38,961 nucleotides of DNA from a bacterium BMS3Abin04 (lineage in GTDB: Bacteria; Bacteroidota; Ignavibacteria; Ignavibacteriales; Melioribacteraceae): NCBI GenBank assembly GCA_002898175.1, contig BDSW01000295.1:1-38961 (forward strand), read 5' to 3'. The notes under the pieces are model-generated. The model did no database searches and had not been told where the DNA came from. It worked only from the letters and a program-made list of their open reading frames with translations. The position numbers and the translations under genes are program-made. Shown in pieces: positions 24,382 to 33,725 of this stretch; positions within the stretch are counted from its first letter, which is position 1, and each line of letters opens with the position of its first letter.

Positions 24382-24951
24382 ATGAAAAAAACTATATTGG
24401 ATTATACCCTTAAGATTCGTTTACCCATCACCTTGTTTGTCGTTGCCCTTGCTTTTGTTGCTACATTCTACATTTCTAGAGCTGAAAGAGATGGTATTGG
24501 TTATGCCCCCGAGCAGCCGATAAAATTTTCTCATGAACTTCATACGGGTAAAATGGATATCGATTGTCAATATTGCCATACTGGTGTTACAAAAGGTAGG
24601 AATGCCCTTGTTCCTTCCGTCAACATTTGTATGAATTGTCATTCAGTGGCTCGTAAAGACAAACCTGAAATAGTTAAACTAAGAGATTATTACAAAAGCG
24701 GTGAAGTGTTACCCTGGAAAAGGGTGCACAAGGTCCCGGAGTATGCTTATTTTAATCATAGTGTACATGTTAATTATGGTATTAGGTGTGAAAGCTGCCA
24801 TGGTGACGTTAGAAAGTTCGAAAGAATTGAACAAGTTAAGAGCTTTACAATGACCGGATGTTTGGATTGCCATAGACATCCTGAAGATCAATTATCTTAT
24901 ATAAAGAATGTTAAAAAGGGTCCGGAGAATTGCTGGACGTGTCATCGTTAA
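24382..24951 (+). CDS. actA: ActA, pentaheme cytochrome c subunit of alternative complex III
   Basis: A 189-residue multiheme cytochrome of the quinol:cytochrome c oxidoreductase. An N-terminal membrane anchor (about 13-32) is followed by five C-x-x-C-H heme sites: C62/C65-H66, C83/C86-H87, C136/C139-H140, C160/C163-H164 and C184/C187-H188. The last lies at the very C-terminus. Free histidines such as H51, H54, H126 and H129 are candidate distal ligands. In the known complex ActA passes electrons on the periplasmic side. The ribosome site AGGAAA precedes the ATG; the gene heads an unbroken plus-strand operon. Confidence 0.93.
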   Translation: MKKTILDYTLKIRLPITLFVVALAFVATFYISRAERDGIGYAPEQPIKFSHELHTGKMDIDCQYCHTGVTKGRNALVPSVNICMNCHSVARKDKPEIVKLRDYYKSGEVLPWKRVHKVPEYAYFNHSVHVNYGIRCESCHGDVRKFERIEQVKSFTMTGCLDCHRHPEDQLSYIKNVKKGPENCWTCHR

Positions 24952-24961
24952 CGAGGCTAAA

Positions 24962-25135
24962 ATGGGAAAAAAGAAAAAAATAAATAGGAAAAATTTTTTC
25001 GGAAATGTTGGCATGGGATTACTTTTTATTGGACTTATGAAAAATTTACCATTTAAGTTTTTAAATAATATTAAGCGAAATTCTAAAAAAATTAAAGTAA
25101 CAATTCATCCATCGGCAATAAAACGAAATAAGTAA
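24962..25135 (+). CDS. Small basic membrane protein between actA and actB
   Basis: A 57-residue protein starting at ATG 24962, ten bases after the actA stop, with GAGG before it, and ending eight bases before actB. It has a very basic start (M-G-K-K-K-K-I-N-R-K), one hydrophobic segment (N-F-F-G-N-V-G-M-G-L-L-F-I-G-L) and a basic tail ending I-H-P-S-A-I-K-R-N-K. The R-K-N-F-F-G pattern looks like a twin-arginine-type signal with K in the second place, without a cleavage site. I do not recognise a family. Its place and spacing mark it as a true operon member, perhaps an assembly factor or small subunit of the Act complex. Confidence 0.65.
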   Translation: MGKKKKINRKNFFGNVGMGLLFIGLMKNLPFKFLNNIKRNSKKIKVTIHPSAIKRNK

Positions 25136-25143
25136 GGTAGGAA

Positions 25144-28100
25144 ATGCCAGAATCACAAGAAAAATCTAATAAATTTTGGAAGGGCTTAAAGGATTATTAC
25201 GATGATCCGGAAATATTAAAAGCCAAAGTAAATGAATTTAACGATGGTGTGTCCGACGATTTTGATACCGATCAATTATCGGGAATATCCAGACGTAAGT
25301 TTTTAGCTTTATTAACTGCTTCCGCAGCATTTACTGCAACTGCTTGTACAGATTATAGAGATAAAGGCGAGATTGTACCTTACACAAAAAGACCTGAAGA
25401 AATTATTCCCGGTAAGGCTAATTACTATGCATCAACCTGCAAGGGATGTTCTCTGGAGTGCGGAGTTTTAATTAAAACTCGCGAAGGGCGACCCATTAAA
25501 ATAGATGGTAATCCCGAACACCCGATAAATAAAGGTAAAATCTGCTCAGTCGGACAAGCTTCAATATTAAATCTTTATGATCCTGAAAGATTAACAAACC
25601 CAACAAAAAATAAAAATGAAATTTCTTGGAATGTCGTAGATAAAGAAATAATCGATTTGCTAAAAAATGCGGCTTCTCAAAATAAAAAAATTGCAATAGT
25701 TTCTAATAAAATAAATTCACCTACTTCACTTAAAGTTTTAGAAAAGTTCAAAGAAAAATATCCAACTAGTGAGTTTTATTTTTATGAACTTTTCGGTGAT
25801 AATACGAAAAGGAATGCTTGGGAAAAATGTTATGGGACAAGAAATACACCTTCAGTAAACATAGATAAAGCGGACGTTATTGTTTCACTTGATAGTGATT
25901 TTCTAAGTCGGGAAGGTAATTTTATAGAGAATACCAGATTTTATGCCTCACGAAAAGATATTATGAAAAGCAGCAACTTCTCAAAACTTTTTTCCGTCGA
26001 GGGTGGAATGTCTTTAACAGGAATGAATGCTGATGTTAGGATTAAGTTAAAACCTGAATTTCAACATGAATTTGTTCTTTCTATATTAAATGAGATAATT
26101 TTAGTGCATGGAATAAAATCGAAGTATTTAAATTCAAATCTATTAAGTATTCTAAAAAAATATGATTTTACTGATTTTATTAGCAAACAAAACCTAGATA
26201 AAAAGAAAGTTCATTCTTTAGTTGAAAGCTTAATGAAAAACCAAGGTAAATCGATTGTTATAGCCGGTGATAGTCTTTCTGAAAAAACACATATAGCTGT
26301 TAATTTACTTAATGAAGTATTGAATAATTCATCTCTTTATAACCGGCAATCTGTTAATATTGAATATACTCGCGTTTCATCTATGAGTGATCTTAAAACC
26401 CTTGTGGATGAAATGAAAAATGGAACTGTTGATATTCTTATTAACCTTAATGCTAATCCTGTATATCATTTCCCATCGGATTTGAAATTTGCTGATGCTG
26501 TTAAAAAAGTTACAACAATAATTTCTCTTACTGAATCACCTAGCGAAACAACCGCTTTAAGTAATTATGTTTTACCAATCAATCATGCCTTAGAATCTTG
26601 GGGTGATAGTAATGTAAGGAATAATGTTTACACTTTGCAGCAGCCGGTTATTGCTCCGCTATTTAAAACAAGAGAAAAAGAATCGGTGCTTTTAACTTGG
26701 TTGAGTGAAGATGCAAAAAACTTTACGCATGATATTTATCGTAAATTTTTAATGGATAGTTTCAAAAAAGAAATTTATTCCAAAGAGAATACGGATGTAG
26801 CATTTAAACCTTTTTGGTATTCTGCCGTTCATGACGGATTTGTAGAACTAAACGGGAAAAAAGCTTTACCCTTTAATTTTAATATTAACAATACCGGAAA
26901 TCTTGAAGCACCAAAGGTTCAAAATGGAATTACTCTTCATTTACAGCCAAGTTATTTTGTTGGGGACGGACGACATGCAAACAATGGATGGCTGCAGGAA
27001 ATACCACACCCTGTCACAAAAGTAACTTGGGATAATTTTGCTGCCGTCTCCCTAAAGACTGCCGAGAAATTAAGTGTAAGTTTTAACGACGTAATTAGTA
27101 TTGAAGTTAATAATAAAAAATTGGAACTACCTGTGATGATGCAACCCGGTGTGGCAGATAATCTTATTGTTGTAGAACTTGGGTACGGGAGAGAAAACTC
27201 GGGAGAAGTAGCTGATGGTGTTGGATTTAATGCGAATAAATTTTTATATGCTGAGAATTTAATATCACCTTTTATTTTGACAAATATAAATGTTAATAAA
27301 ACAAAATATATATATAAACTGGTTTCTACTCAGGAACATAATTTTTTAACAAATCCATCGATTAGAAATTTTCAAAAAGTAAGAAAAATTATTTTTGAAG
27401 GGACTTTAGACCAATATGAAAAAGATCCGAAATTTCTCTTACCGGAAGAAAAAGTTTTGCATGGAATCACGAGAGAACATAAATACACAGGTCTCAAATG
27501 GGGAATGGCAATTGATTTAAATAAATGTACCAGTTGTAGTATTTGTGTCGCATCTTGTAACGTGGAAAACAATATTCCCGTAGTTGGAAAAGATCAAGTG
27601 GAAGTTGGAAGGGAAATGCAATGGGTGAGGTTAGACCGTTATTATTCGGGAGAACCTGAAAATCCGAAAGTTAGTACTCAGCCCATGTTATGCCAGCAAT
27701 GCGATAATGCACCTTGCGAAAACGTTTGTCCGGTAAATGCTACAAATCATAGCCCCGATGGTCTTAACCAAATGGTTTATAACAGATGTGTGGGTACAAG
27801 ATACTGTGCAAACAACTGTCCTTATAAAGTTAGAAGATTCAATTTCTTTAATTTCCGCGACCATTTTGCCGATGCATATTATGAAAATGATGTTATTGGT
27901 TTAGTTAATAATCCTGAAGTTACCGTTAGATCTCGCGGTGTAATGGAAAAATGTACGTTTTGTATTCAAAGAATAATGGAAGCAAGAGAAAATGCAATAC
28001 GCGAGGGGAGAGAATTAAAAGGAGATGATGTAAAAACTGCATGTCAAGTTGCTTGCCCTGCAGATGCAATGGTTTTTGGTGATATAAATGATCCTGAATC

Positions 28101-28218
28101 TGAAGTCTCAAAATACAGAGAACACGATATAGGATATCTTGTTCTTAAAGAACTATATGTTAAACCCAACATCACTTATATGGCTAAGCTAAGAAATACT
28201 GATACTGAGGAGGTTTAG
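25144..28218 (+). CDS. actB: ActB, molybdopterin-oxidoreductase-like iron-sulfur subunit of alternative complex III
   Basis: A 1024-residue periplasmic subunit that carries electrons between the quinol site and the cytochromes. The N-terminus has a twin-arginine signal (S-R50-R51-K-F-L) placed after about 45 residues, as is usual in ActB, with C68 at its end. Residues about 85-740 form a MopB-like domain, here with C99-x2-C102-x3-C106-x27-C134. From about residue 780 comes the ferredoxin-like half with [26 protein letters not shown]-x5-C-A-N-N-C-P and C-T-F-C, then C-Q-V-A-C-P, enough for four clusters. No usual molybdenum ligand was identified. ATG follows AGGT spacing from the small gene; actC starts at its stop codon. 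Confidence 0.95.
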   Translation: MPESQEKSNKFWKGLKDYYDDPEILKAKVNEFNDGVSDDFDTDQLSGISRRKFLALLTASAAFTATACTDYRDKGEIVPYTKRPEEIIPGKANYYASTCKGCSLECGVLIKTREGRPIKIDGNPEHPINKGKICSVGQASILNLYDPERLTNPTKNKNEISWNVVDKEIIDLLKNAASQNKKIAIVSNKINSPTSLKVLEKFKEKYPTSEFYFYELFGDNTKRNAWEKCYGTRNTPSVNIDKADVIVSLDSDFLSREGNFIENTRFYASRKDIMKSSNFSKLFSVEGGMSLTGMNADVRIKLKPEFQHEFVLSILNEIILVHGIKSKYLNSNLLSILKKYDFTDFISKQNLDKKKVHSLVESLMKNQGKSIVIAGDSLSEKTHIAVNLLNEVLNNSSLYNRQSVNIEYTRVSSMSDLKTLVDEMKNGTVDILINLNANPVYHFPSDLKFADAVKKVTTIISLTESPSETTALSNYVLPINHALESWGDSNVRNNVYTLQQPVIAPLFKTREKESVLLTWLSEDAKNFTHDIYRKFLMDSFKKEIYSKENTDVAFKPFWYSAVHDGFVELNGKKALPFNFNINNTGNLEAPKVQNGITLHLQPSYFVGDGRHANNGWLQEIPHPVTKVTWDNFAAVSLKTAEKLSVSFNDVISIEVNNKKLELPVMMQPGVADNLIVVELGYGRENSGEVADGVGFNANKFLYAENLISPFILTNINVNKTKYIYKLVSTQEHNFLTNPSIRNFQKVRKIIFEGTLDQYEKDPKFLLPEEKVLHGITREHKYTGLKWGMAIDLNKCTSCSICVASCNVENNIPVVGKDQVEVGREMQWVRLDRYYSGEPENPKVSTQPMLCQQCDNAPCENVCPVNATNHSPDGLNQMVYNRCVGTRYCANNCPYKVRRFNFFNFRDHFADAYYENDVIGLVNNPEVTVRSRGVMEKCTFCIQRIMEARENAIREGRELKGDDVKTACQVACPADAMVFGDINDPESEVSKYREHDIGYLVLKELYVKPNITYMAKLRNTDTEEV

Positions 28219-29585
28219 TGAATACAGTTGATTATACTCAAGAAGTGCCTATTGTTGAAGGAAGACCAACTTTACAAGAGATTAATGAGCTAATAGCTAA
28301 ACCGCTTGATACCAAACCTGATAAGAAGTTTTATATTGCTTTAGCTGTTACTTTAAGTATGCTTACTCTTGGTGTAATAGGACTTGGACTTTCTTTTTAT
28401 TATGGAACCGGAATGTGGGGAAATAATAATCCTGTTGGTTGGGGATTCCCGATTGTTAATTTTGTTTTCTGGGTCGGAATCGGTCACGCCGGAACTCTTA
28501 TTTCAGCCATACTATTTCTTTTCAGACAAAAATGGCGAAACGGTATTGCCCGTTTTGCAGAAGGTATGACCATCTTTGCAGTAATGACTGCCGGCATTTT
28601 CCCTTTGATTCATATAGGTAGACCGTGGTTAGCCGGTTACTTAATACCTTATCCCAACCAGCACTCATTGTGGGTAGATTTTAATTCACCGCTTGTTTGG
28701 GATGTTTTTGCAGTATCAACTTATTTTGCTGTCTCTTTTATTTTTTGGTATGTCGGGTTAATACCGGACTTGGCAACTTTAAGGGATAGAGCGACTTCAA
28801 AAATTAAAAAGACGGTATATTCACTTTTTAGTTTGGGATGGAGGCACTCAAATAGGCACTGGCAGCATTATGAAATGGTTTATTTGGTTCTGGCAGGGTT
28901 TGCAACACCGCTTGTATTGTCTGTTCATACAATTGTAAGTTTTGATTTTGCGGTTGCAATATTACCGGGTTGGCATTCTACCATTTTCCCTCCGTATTTT
29001 GTGGCGGGTGCAGTATTTTCAGGATTTGCGATGGTTCAGAATGTTCTGATTTTCATTAGAAAAATATTTAATTACGAGCACATCATTACTATTAATACTC
29101 TTGATAGAATGAATAAAATTATCATTTTAACGGGCTCGATGGTTGGTTATGCTTATGCTATGGAATTTTTTACTGCATGGTACAGCGGGGTTCAGCCGGA
29201 ACAGTTTACATTTATAAATAGAGCTTTCGGACCTTATGCTTGGGCTTACTGGATAATGGTTTCTTGCAACGTACTTTTCCCTCAATTGTTCTGGTTCAAA
29301 AAAATTAGAAGATCGATTCCTATTATGTTTATAATAGCTGTTTTAGTAAATGTTGGTATGTGGTTTGAAAGATTTGTTATTACCGTTACTTCGCTTTCAC
29401 GCGATTATTTGCCTTCAAGCTGGGCATATTTTAAACCTACATTTGTTGATATGGCAATTCTTATTGGAAGTTTCGGCTTCTTCTTTACGTGGGTTTTGCT
29501 CTTTACTAAGTCTTTACCGGTGGTTTCAATTGCTGAAATTAAATCCGTTATTCATGGTGCACAACCGACTCACGAGGGGCATTAA
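28218..29585 (+). CDS. actC: ActC, NrfD-like quinol-binding membrane subunit
   Basis: A 455-residue integral membrane protein with about ten helices, of the NrfD/PsrC family. In the Act complex it holds a quinol-oxidation site next to ActB. Visible conserved segments are [20 protein letters not shown], the I-H-I-G-R-P-W stretch near residue 135, and [13 protein letters not shown]. The GTG start overlaps the last base of the actB stop and is backed by GAGGAGG (28207-28213), a strong ribosome site. actD-E begins three bases after its stop. Confidence 0.95.
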   Translation: MNTVDYTQEVPIVEGRPTLQEINELIAKPLDTKPDKKFYIALAVTLSMLTLGVIGLGLSFYYGTGMWGNNNPVGWGFPIVNFVFWVGIGHAGTLISAILFLFRQKWRNGIARFAEGMTIFAVMTAGIFPLIHIGRPWLAGYLIPYPNQHSLWVDFNSPLVWDVFAVSTYFAVSFIFWYVGLIPDLATLRDRATSKIKKTVYSLFSLGWRHSNRHWQHYEMVYLVLAGFATPLVLSVHTIVSFDFAVAILPGWHSTIFPPYFVAGAVFSGFAMVQNVLIFIRKIFNYEHIITINTLDRMNKIIILTGSMVGYAYAMEFFTAWYSGVQPEQFTFINRAFGPYAWAYWIMVSCNVLFPQLFWFKKIRRSIPIMFIIAVLVNVGMWFERFVITVTSLSRDYLPSSWAYFKPTFVDMAILIGSFGFFFTWVLLFTKSLPVVSIAEIKSVIHGAQPTHEGH

Positions 29586-29588
29586 AAT

Positions 29589-30728
29589 ATGACAGATAAA
29601 AATTTATATTGTTACGCTGGAATATTTGATACACCAGACCAAATTATTAATGCGGCTAAAAAAGTCCAATCGGATGGTTATACAAAATATGATGTGAATA
29701 CTCCTTATCCAATTCATGGTATGGATAGTGCAATGGATTTGAAGCCGTCTCTTTTACCTTATGTTGCACTTGTAGTAGGATTTTTAGGAGCTGCTTCGGC
29801 GTTGTTTTTTATGTGGTGGACTAACTCGGTTGATTACCCATTGATTATTGGCGGTAAACCATTTTTTGCATTGCCTGCATACATACCTATTACTTTTGAA
29901 ATAACTGTTTTATCTGCTTCAATAATGACAGTTGTTACAATGTTGTTTGTTATTTTTAAATTTCCTAACAATAGTCATCCTTTACATGATACGGATTATT
30001 TGAAACAGGTATCCGTTAATAAATATGGTATTGTGATTTTAGCGGATGATCCGAAGTTTGACGAGTCGAATATAAAACAAGTTTTTGCTTCTCTTGGGGC
30101 ATCACAAGTTTTCCCAATATTTTATCATGAAGAAGTTATAAATTTTAAGCCTAGAATATTTGAACCGAAATTTATTTGGTTCTTAATTATTTTATTTGTT
30201 CTCGTTTCCGGGTCTACATATATCACTCTAAACAAATTGATGTTTTTACCGCCCTACAACTGGATGATGAAGCAGAATAAAGTAATTGTCCAAGAAAAAT
30301 CGGAATTCTTTAAAAACGGGAAAGGGATGCGAATGCCTGTTGAAGGTACTGTGGCTAGGGGCTTTTTACCTTATGAATTTGTTAACAAACCGGAATTAGC
30401 TGCTAAGGATTTACTTAATCCTCTTTTGCCGACTAAGTACAATTTGGAATTGGGAAAAACAAAGTATAATATTTACTGTAGTCCTTGCCATGGTTACCAT
30501 GCAGAAGGGGATAGTCGATTAAGAGGACAGTTCCCAAATCCTCCGAGCTTACATTCTGAAAAAGTTAGGAGTTGGAGTGACGGCAGAATATTTCATGTAA
30601 TTACAGAAGGACAAAACGTAATGCCTTCCTATTCTTCTCAATTAAGTAGAGAGGAAAGATGGGCTGTTATCTTATATGTTAGAGCTCTTCAAAGATCATT
30701 AAATGCTAAGGAGTCCGATTTACCATGA
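29589..30728 (+). CDS. ActD-ActE fusion: DUF3341 membrane subunit joined to monoheme cytochrome c
   Basis: A 379-residue protein made of two act subunits. Residues 1-180 are a DUF3341/ActD domain: Y-A-G-I-F-D-T-P-D-Q-I, the Y-D-V-N-T-P-Y-P-I-H-G-M motif, two membrane helices, and an F-A-S-L-G-A ending. A third helix (about 195-215) leads to an ActE-type cytochrome c domain with C297-S-P-C300-H301 and a distal-methionine candidate in N-V-M-P-S-Y. In the best-studied complexes these are separate polypeptides. The open frame runs straight through without any low-quality tract, so the fusion looks genuine. It overlaps actF by four bases (ATGA). Confidence 0.9.
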   Translation: MTDKNLYCYAGIFDTPDQIINAAKKVQSDGYTKYDVNTPYPIHGMDSAMDLKPSLLPYVALVVGFLGAASALFFMWWTNSVDYPLIIGGKPFFALPAYIPITFEITVLSASIMTVVTMLFVIFKFPNNSHPLHDTDYLKQVSVNKYGIVILADDPKFDESNIKQVFASLGASQVFPIFYHEEVINFKPRIFEPKFIWFLIILFVLVSGSTYITLNKLMFLPPYNWMMKQNKVIVQEKSEFFKNGKGMRMPVEGTVARGFLPYEFVNKPELAAKDLLNPLLPTKYNLELGKTKYNIYCSPCHGYHAEGDSRLRGQFPNPPSLHSEKVRSWSDGRIFHVITEGQNVMPSYSSQLSREERWAVILYVRALQRSLNAKESDLP

Positions 30729-31915
30729 GTAATTCCAACTTTACTGTCGAGTATAATAAGAAAGAACTGCCATCAAGCTTAAGTAAGATTGGATTTCTTT
30801 TATTTGGGCTGGGACTTGTTCTTGTAATTTTGGCATTTTATTTTGATAGTGTTAGAAGTGCTTTTAATAGCGTAATCTTTTTAACTTTTGTTACAAGTAT
30901 TGGTTTAGGGTCCTTATTTTGGATAACGGTTGAATATTTGTCCGGAGCTGTTTGGAGTACTCCTTTTAGGAGAGTAGCCGAATTTTTTGGCGCCTTACTT
31001 TTTATTTTGCCTCTTCTCGCTTTACCCGCTTATTTTAATATGCATGAAATTTATCATTGGACTCATACTGCTGTTGTTGAAGGTGATGAATACTTAAAAG
31101 CAAAAAGTTCGTATCTTGATGTTTCATTTTTCGCTATTAGAAATTTAGTTTTCTTTTTAATTTGGATTATATTTTTCTATTTCATCACCCGCAATTCTTT
31201 GAAGCAAGATGAAAATGGAGATCAATCTTATACAAAGAAAAATTTAAGATGGTCGGCTATTTTTATTCCGTTCTTTGCTTTAACTATTAGTTTCTTTTCT
31301 ATTGATTGGCTTATGAGTTTAGAACCGCATTGGTTTTCTACAATCTTCGGTATTTATTATTTTGCAGGTACCGTTTTGGCTGCTTTAGCAGCAATAACTT
31401 ATACTATTATTAAACTTAATGAACGGGGATATTTTGTTAAGGGATTGAATCAAGATCATTATTACAGTTTTGGAGCATTGCTTTTTGGGTTCATTAACTT
31501 TTGGGCATATATTGCGTTTAGTCAATATTTACTAATTTGGTACGGAAATTTACCTGAGGAGACATTTTGGTTCCTAGAAAAGTGGGAAGGTAATTGGATT
31601 ATCTATTCGGTTTTATTGATTGTTATCCATTTTGTTGTCCCATATTTTGCGCTTCTTTCTCAACCTTCGAAAATGAATCCAAAGCGGCTTAAATTTATGT
31701 CTTTGTGGATACTTGCTGCTCATTATTTTGATTTACTCTGGATTGTTATGCCTACTTATGAAGAAGGATCATACGTCCCAGGCTGGGTAGAACTATCATT
31801 CCCAATCCTGGCAGTTGGACTAATTATTCTTATATTCAATTGGAGAGCAAAAAATAAAAACCTTGTTCCTATCGGTGATCCAAAACTTAAAAGAGGAATT
31901 AATTTTAGACTTTAA
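30725..31915 (+). CDS. actF: ActF, second NrfD-like membrane subunit
   Basis: A 396-residue membrane protein with about ten helices, the shorter homologue of ActC in alternative complex III. Segments typical of ActF are L-F-W-I-T-V-E-Y-L-S-G-A-V-W-S-T-P-F-R-R near residue 75, M-H-E-I-Y-H-W near 105, and S-I-D-W-L-M-S-L-E-P-H-W-F-S-T near 195-210. It also has a long C-terminal I-V-M-P-T-Y near the last helix. It lies between the actD-E fusion (four-base overlap) and a cytochrome c gene that begins 13 bases later. Confidence 0.94.
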   Translation: MSNSNFTVEYNKKELPSSLSKIGFLLFGLGLVLVILAFYFDSVRSAFNSVIFLTFVTSIGLGSLFWITVEYLSGAVWSTPFRRVAEFFGALLFILPLLALPAYFNMHEIYHWTHTAVVEGDEYLKAKSSYLDVSFFAIRNLVFFLIWIIFFYFITRNSLKQDENGDQSYTKKNLRWSAIFIPFFALTISFFSIDWLMSLEPHWFSTIFGIYYFAGTVLAALAAITYTIIKLNERGYFVKGLNQDHYYSFGALLFGFINFWAYIAFSQYLLIWYGNLPEETFWFLEKWEGNWIIYSVLLIVIHFVVPYFALLSQPSKMNPKRLKFMSLWILAAHYFDLLWIVMPTYEEGSYVPGWVELSFPILAVGLIILIFNWRAKNKNLVPIGDPKLKRGINFRL

Positions 31916-31928
31916 ATAAAATTAGATT

Positions 31929-32873
31929 ATGAATGATAAAAGAAAAATAGAAGATGAAATTGATTTTAAGGACCTATTAAGAGATCCTATTCGTTTGTAT
32001 GGGTGGTTCTATCTAATAGTTTTTGTGATTATACTCTTAGGCGGTATTTACTATGTTAAGCATTTGGATGTTATAACTATTAATTCAATGCCTCAAGTTA
32101 TTATTCCGGTTGATTCTACAAAAAATATTGAAGTTGAACTAAAAAAAGGTGGAGTAAAACCCGCCATGGATCTGGATTTAGTTAAAAACCCTACTCCCGA
32201 ATTTATTGCGAAAGGTAAAGAATTGTTTGTTAGTACATGTTCTTCATGTCATGGACAAGACGGTAAAGGGAATGGACCTGCAGGAGGTGCGTTAAATCCG
32301 AAACCAAGAAATTTTCATAGTAAAGATGGGTGGGTTAACGGAAGGTCTTTATTTGAAATGTACAAATCAATCAATGATGGTATAAAGGGTACAGGTATGT
32401 CGGCTTATGAATATTTACCTCCTTCCGATAGAATTGCAATTATTCAATATATAAGAACATTTACGGATTTTCCTAAAATTACAGATGAAGAAATTTTAAT
32501 GGAACTTGATTTTACATATAATCTTTCTGCCGGTACCGCTACTCCTAATCAAATCCCGGTGAAGATGGCTCTGGATAACATTGTTGATGAAAGCAAGGAA
32601 ATACTTAAAAAGAGCAGTTCCATTGCAGAATTTATAGAAAATGATCAATCGCCTGAAGCGTCACTTCTAAAAAGTGTTACATCGAATCTTAAGAGATTTA
32701 TGAATGTTTATATAGTAGCTTTATCCAAACAAGATTTTGATAATTTTACTCAAAAATTAATCTATGATCCTATTTCTTTGGGTCTAAAAAGTTCGGCGAT
32801 TAGATTATCTAAAACACAACTTCGATCAATTTATACTTATCTAGGTAAAGTCTATCAAAGAAAAATATCATAG
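31929..32873 (+). CDS. Membrane-anchored monoheme cytochrome c with C-terminal extension
   Basis: A 314-residue protein. A cytoplasmic charged start and one membrane helix (about 25-43) are followed by a linker and a class-I cytochrome c domain (about 92-178) with C104-S-S-C107-H108-G-Q-D-G-K-G-N-G and a methionine ligand candidate in G-T-G-M-S-A-Y. Another 135 residues follow, mostly helical and polar, without motifs I know. It probably accepts electrons from the Act complex and passes them to a terminal oxidase. A cytochrome c gene at this point, ahead of SCO and oxidase genes, is common in act loci. The next frame starts directly after its stop. Confidence 0.85.
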   Translation: MNDKRKIEDEIDFKDLLRDPIRLYGWFYLIVFVIILLGGIYYVKHLDVITINSMPQVIIPVDSTKNIEVELKKGGVKPAMDLDLVKNPTPEFIAKGKELFVSTCSSCHGQDGKGNGPAGGALNPKPRNFHSKDGWVNGRSLFEMYKSINDGIKGTGMSAYEYLPPSDRIAIIQYIRTFTDFPKITDEEILMELDFTYNLSAGTATPNQIPVKMALDNIVDESKEILKKSSSIAEFIENDQSPEASLLKSVTSNLKRFMNVYIVALSKQDFDNFTQKLIYDPISLGLKSSAIRLSKTQLRSIYTYLGKVYQRKIS

Positions 32874-33098
32874 ATGAAGTCTTTTTCATTCAAAATAGAA
32901 AAAGCAGTATTATCTCTTGTATTTGTTTTCGTATTCCATAGTGAATACAATGTAGAAACTACCGATAAGATAGGAGTTGGAATTGAGGAGCATCAAGATC
33001 AATATCTTTCTTTAAAAAAATTTGAAACAATACCAAACGTAACTCATGAACCTTATGATTTTAGTCAATTAGAAGGAACGGAATATGGAATCAAATGA
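32874..33098 (+). CDS. 74-codon chimeric remnant: SCO start joined to CoxA C-terminal tail
   Basis: The first ~48 codons look like the beginning of a SCO copper-chaperone protein: a signal/anchor (A-V-L-S-L-V-F-V-F-V-F) then T-T-D-K-I-G-V-G-I-E-E-H-Q-D-Q-Y-L-S-L, close to the D-x-x-V-G-I-x-E-x-L-G-x-x-x-P-L start of mature SCO domains. The C-x-x-x-C copper site is absent. The last ~25 codons, K-F-E-T-I-P-N-V-T-H-E-P-Y-D-F-S, resemble the C-terminal tail of caa3-type CoxA (N-F-x-x-I-P-x-V-x-x-G-P-Y-x-Y-S). The join is near the A-run at 33014-33020. The frame then overlaps coxC by 14 bp, as a real coxA end might. It is best read as a deletion scar; it could instead be an unrelated small membrane protein. 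Confidence 0.55.
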   Translation: MKSFSFKIEKAVLSLVFVFVFHSEYNVETTDKIGVGIEEHQDQYLSLKKFETIPNVTHEPYDFSQLEGTEYGIK

Positions 33099-33714
33099 AT
33101 CGTTTGCACATACTGAATCTCACGTTCATCGTGATGGTGAAGGGGTGAAAATTGGAATATGGTTGTTTTTATTTGCTGAATTAGTTTTGTTCGGCGGAAT
33201 GTTTATAGTTTATACGGTTTACAGATTCAAATATCCCGACCAGTTTCATCTTGCTGCTATGGAGATGAATACGACTTTTGGAACGATAAACACTATTATC
33301 CTTTTAACCGGTAGTTTAACAATGGTATTATCGATAGCGGCGATTCAAAGAAAAAACCGTTTTCTTTCAATTTTATTTGTTGCCTCAACAATATTTTTTG
33401 GATTATTATTCCTAGTGAATAAATTTATTGAATGGTCTAATGAAATTGGAAAAGGAATTTATCCTGGTTCGGATGCACTATTGAAAAAAGGGAACGGGGA
33501 GGTCCTCTTTTTTGATCTGTATTTTGCAATGACCGGTTTACACGGTCTCCATGTATTTATAGGAATAATTGTTCTCACTTTTATGTTGGTGTTTTTATTA
33601 AAAAATAAAATTGTATTTGATAATTATATTAAATTGGAAAACTCAGGTCTTTATTGGCATTTAGTTGTTGTGATTTGGATATTTTTATTTCCGCTTTTTT
33701 ATTTAATTCAATGA
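33085..33714 (+). CDS. coxC: Heme-copper oxidase subunit III
   Basis: A 209-residue membrane protein with five helices, a typical bacterial subunit III without the first two helices. The conserved start H-R-D-G-E-G-V-K-I-G-I-W-L-F-L-F-A-E-L-V-L-F-G-G-type segment, the Y-R-x-K-Y-P-D-Q-F-H motif, and F-A-M-T-G-L-H-G-L-H-V-F-I-G near residue 155 are all present. Subunit III stabilises the catalytic subunit and its proton uptake. GGAACGGA lies before the ATG, inside the preceding small frame. Subunits I and II are not encoded next to it. Confidence 0.93.
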   Translation: MESNESFAHTESHVHRDGEGVKIGIWLFLFAELVLFGGMFIVYTVYRFKYPDQFHLAAMEMNTTFGTINTIILLTGSLTMVLSIAAIQRKNRFLSILFVASTIFFGLLFLVNKFIEWSNEIGKGIYPGSDALLKKGNGEVLFFDLYFAMTGLHGLHVFIGIIVLTFMLVFLLKNKIVFDNYIKLENSGLYWHLVVVIWIFLFPLFYLIQ

Positions 33715-33725
33715 GGCAAAAAAGA

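Noticed and set aside
24908-24961. Longer start for the small act-operon gene, inside actA
   Set aside because: It would overlap the actA heme region; the ATG at 24962 has the ribosome site and correct spacing.
33654-33725. Longer start for coxD, inside coxC
   Set aside because: The added residues are just another frame of coxC; ATG 33726 has GAGG nine bases before it.
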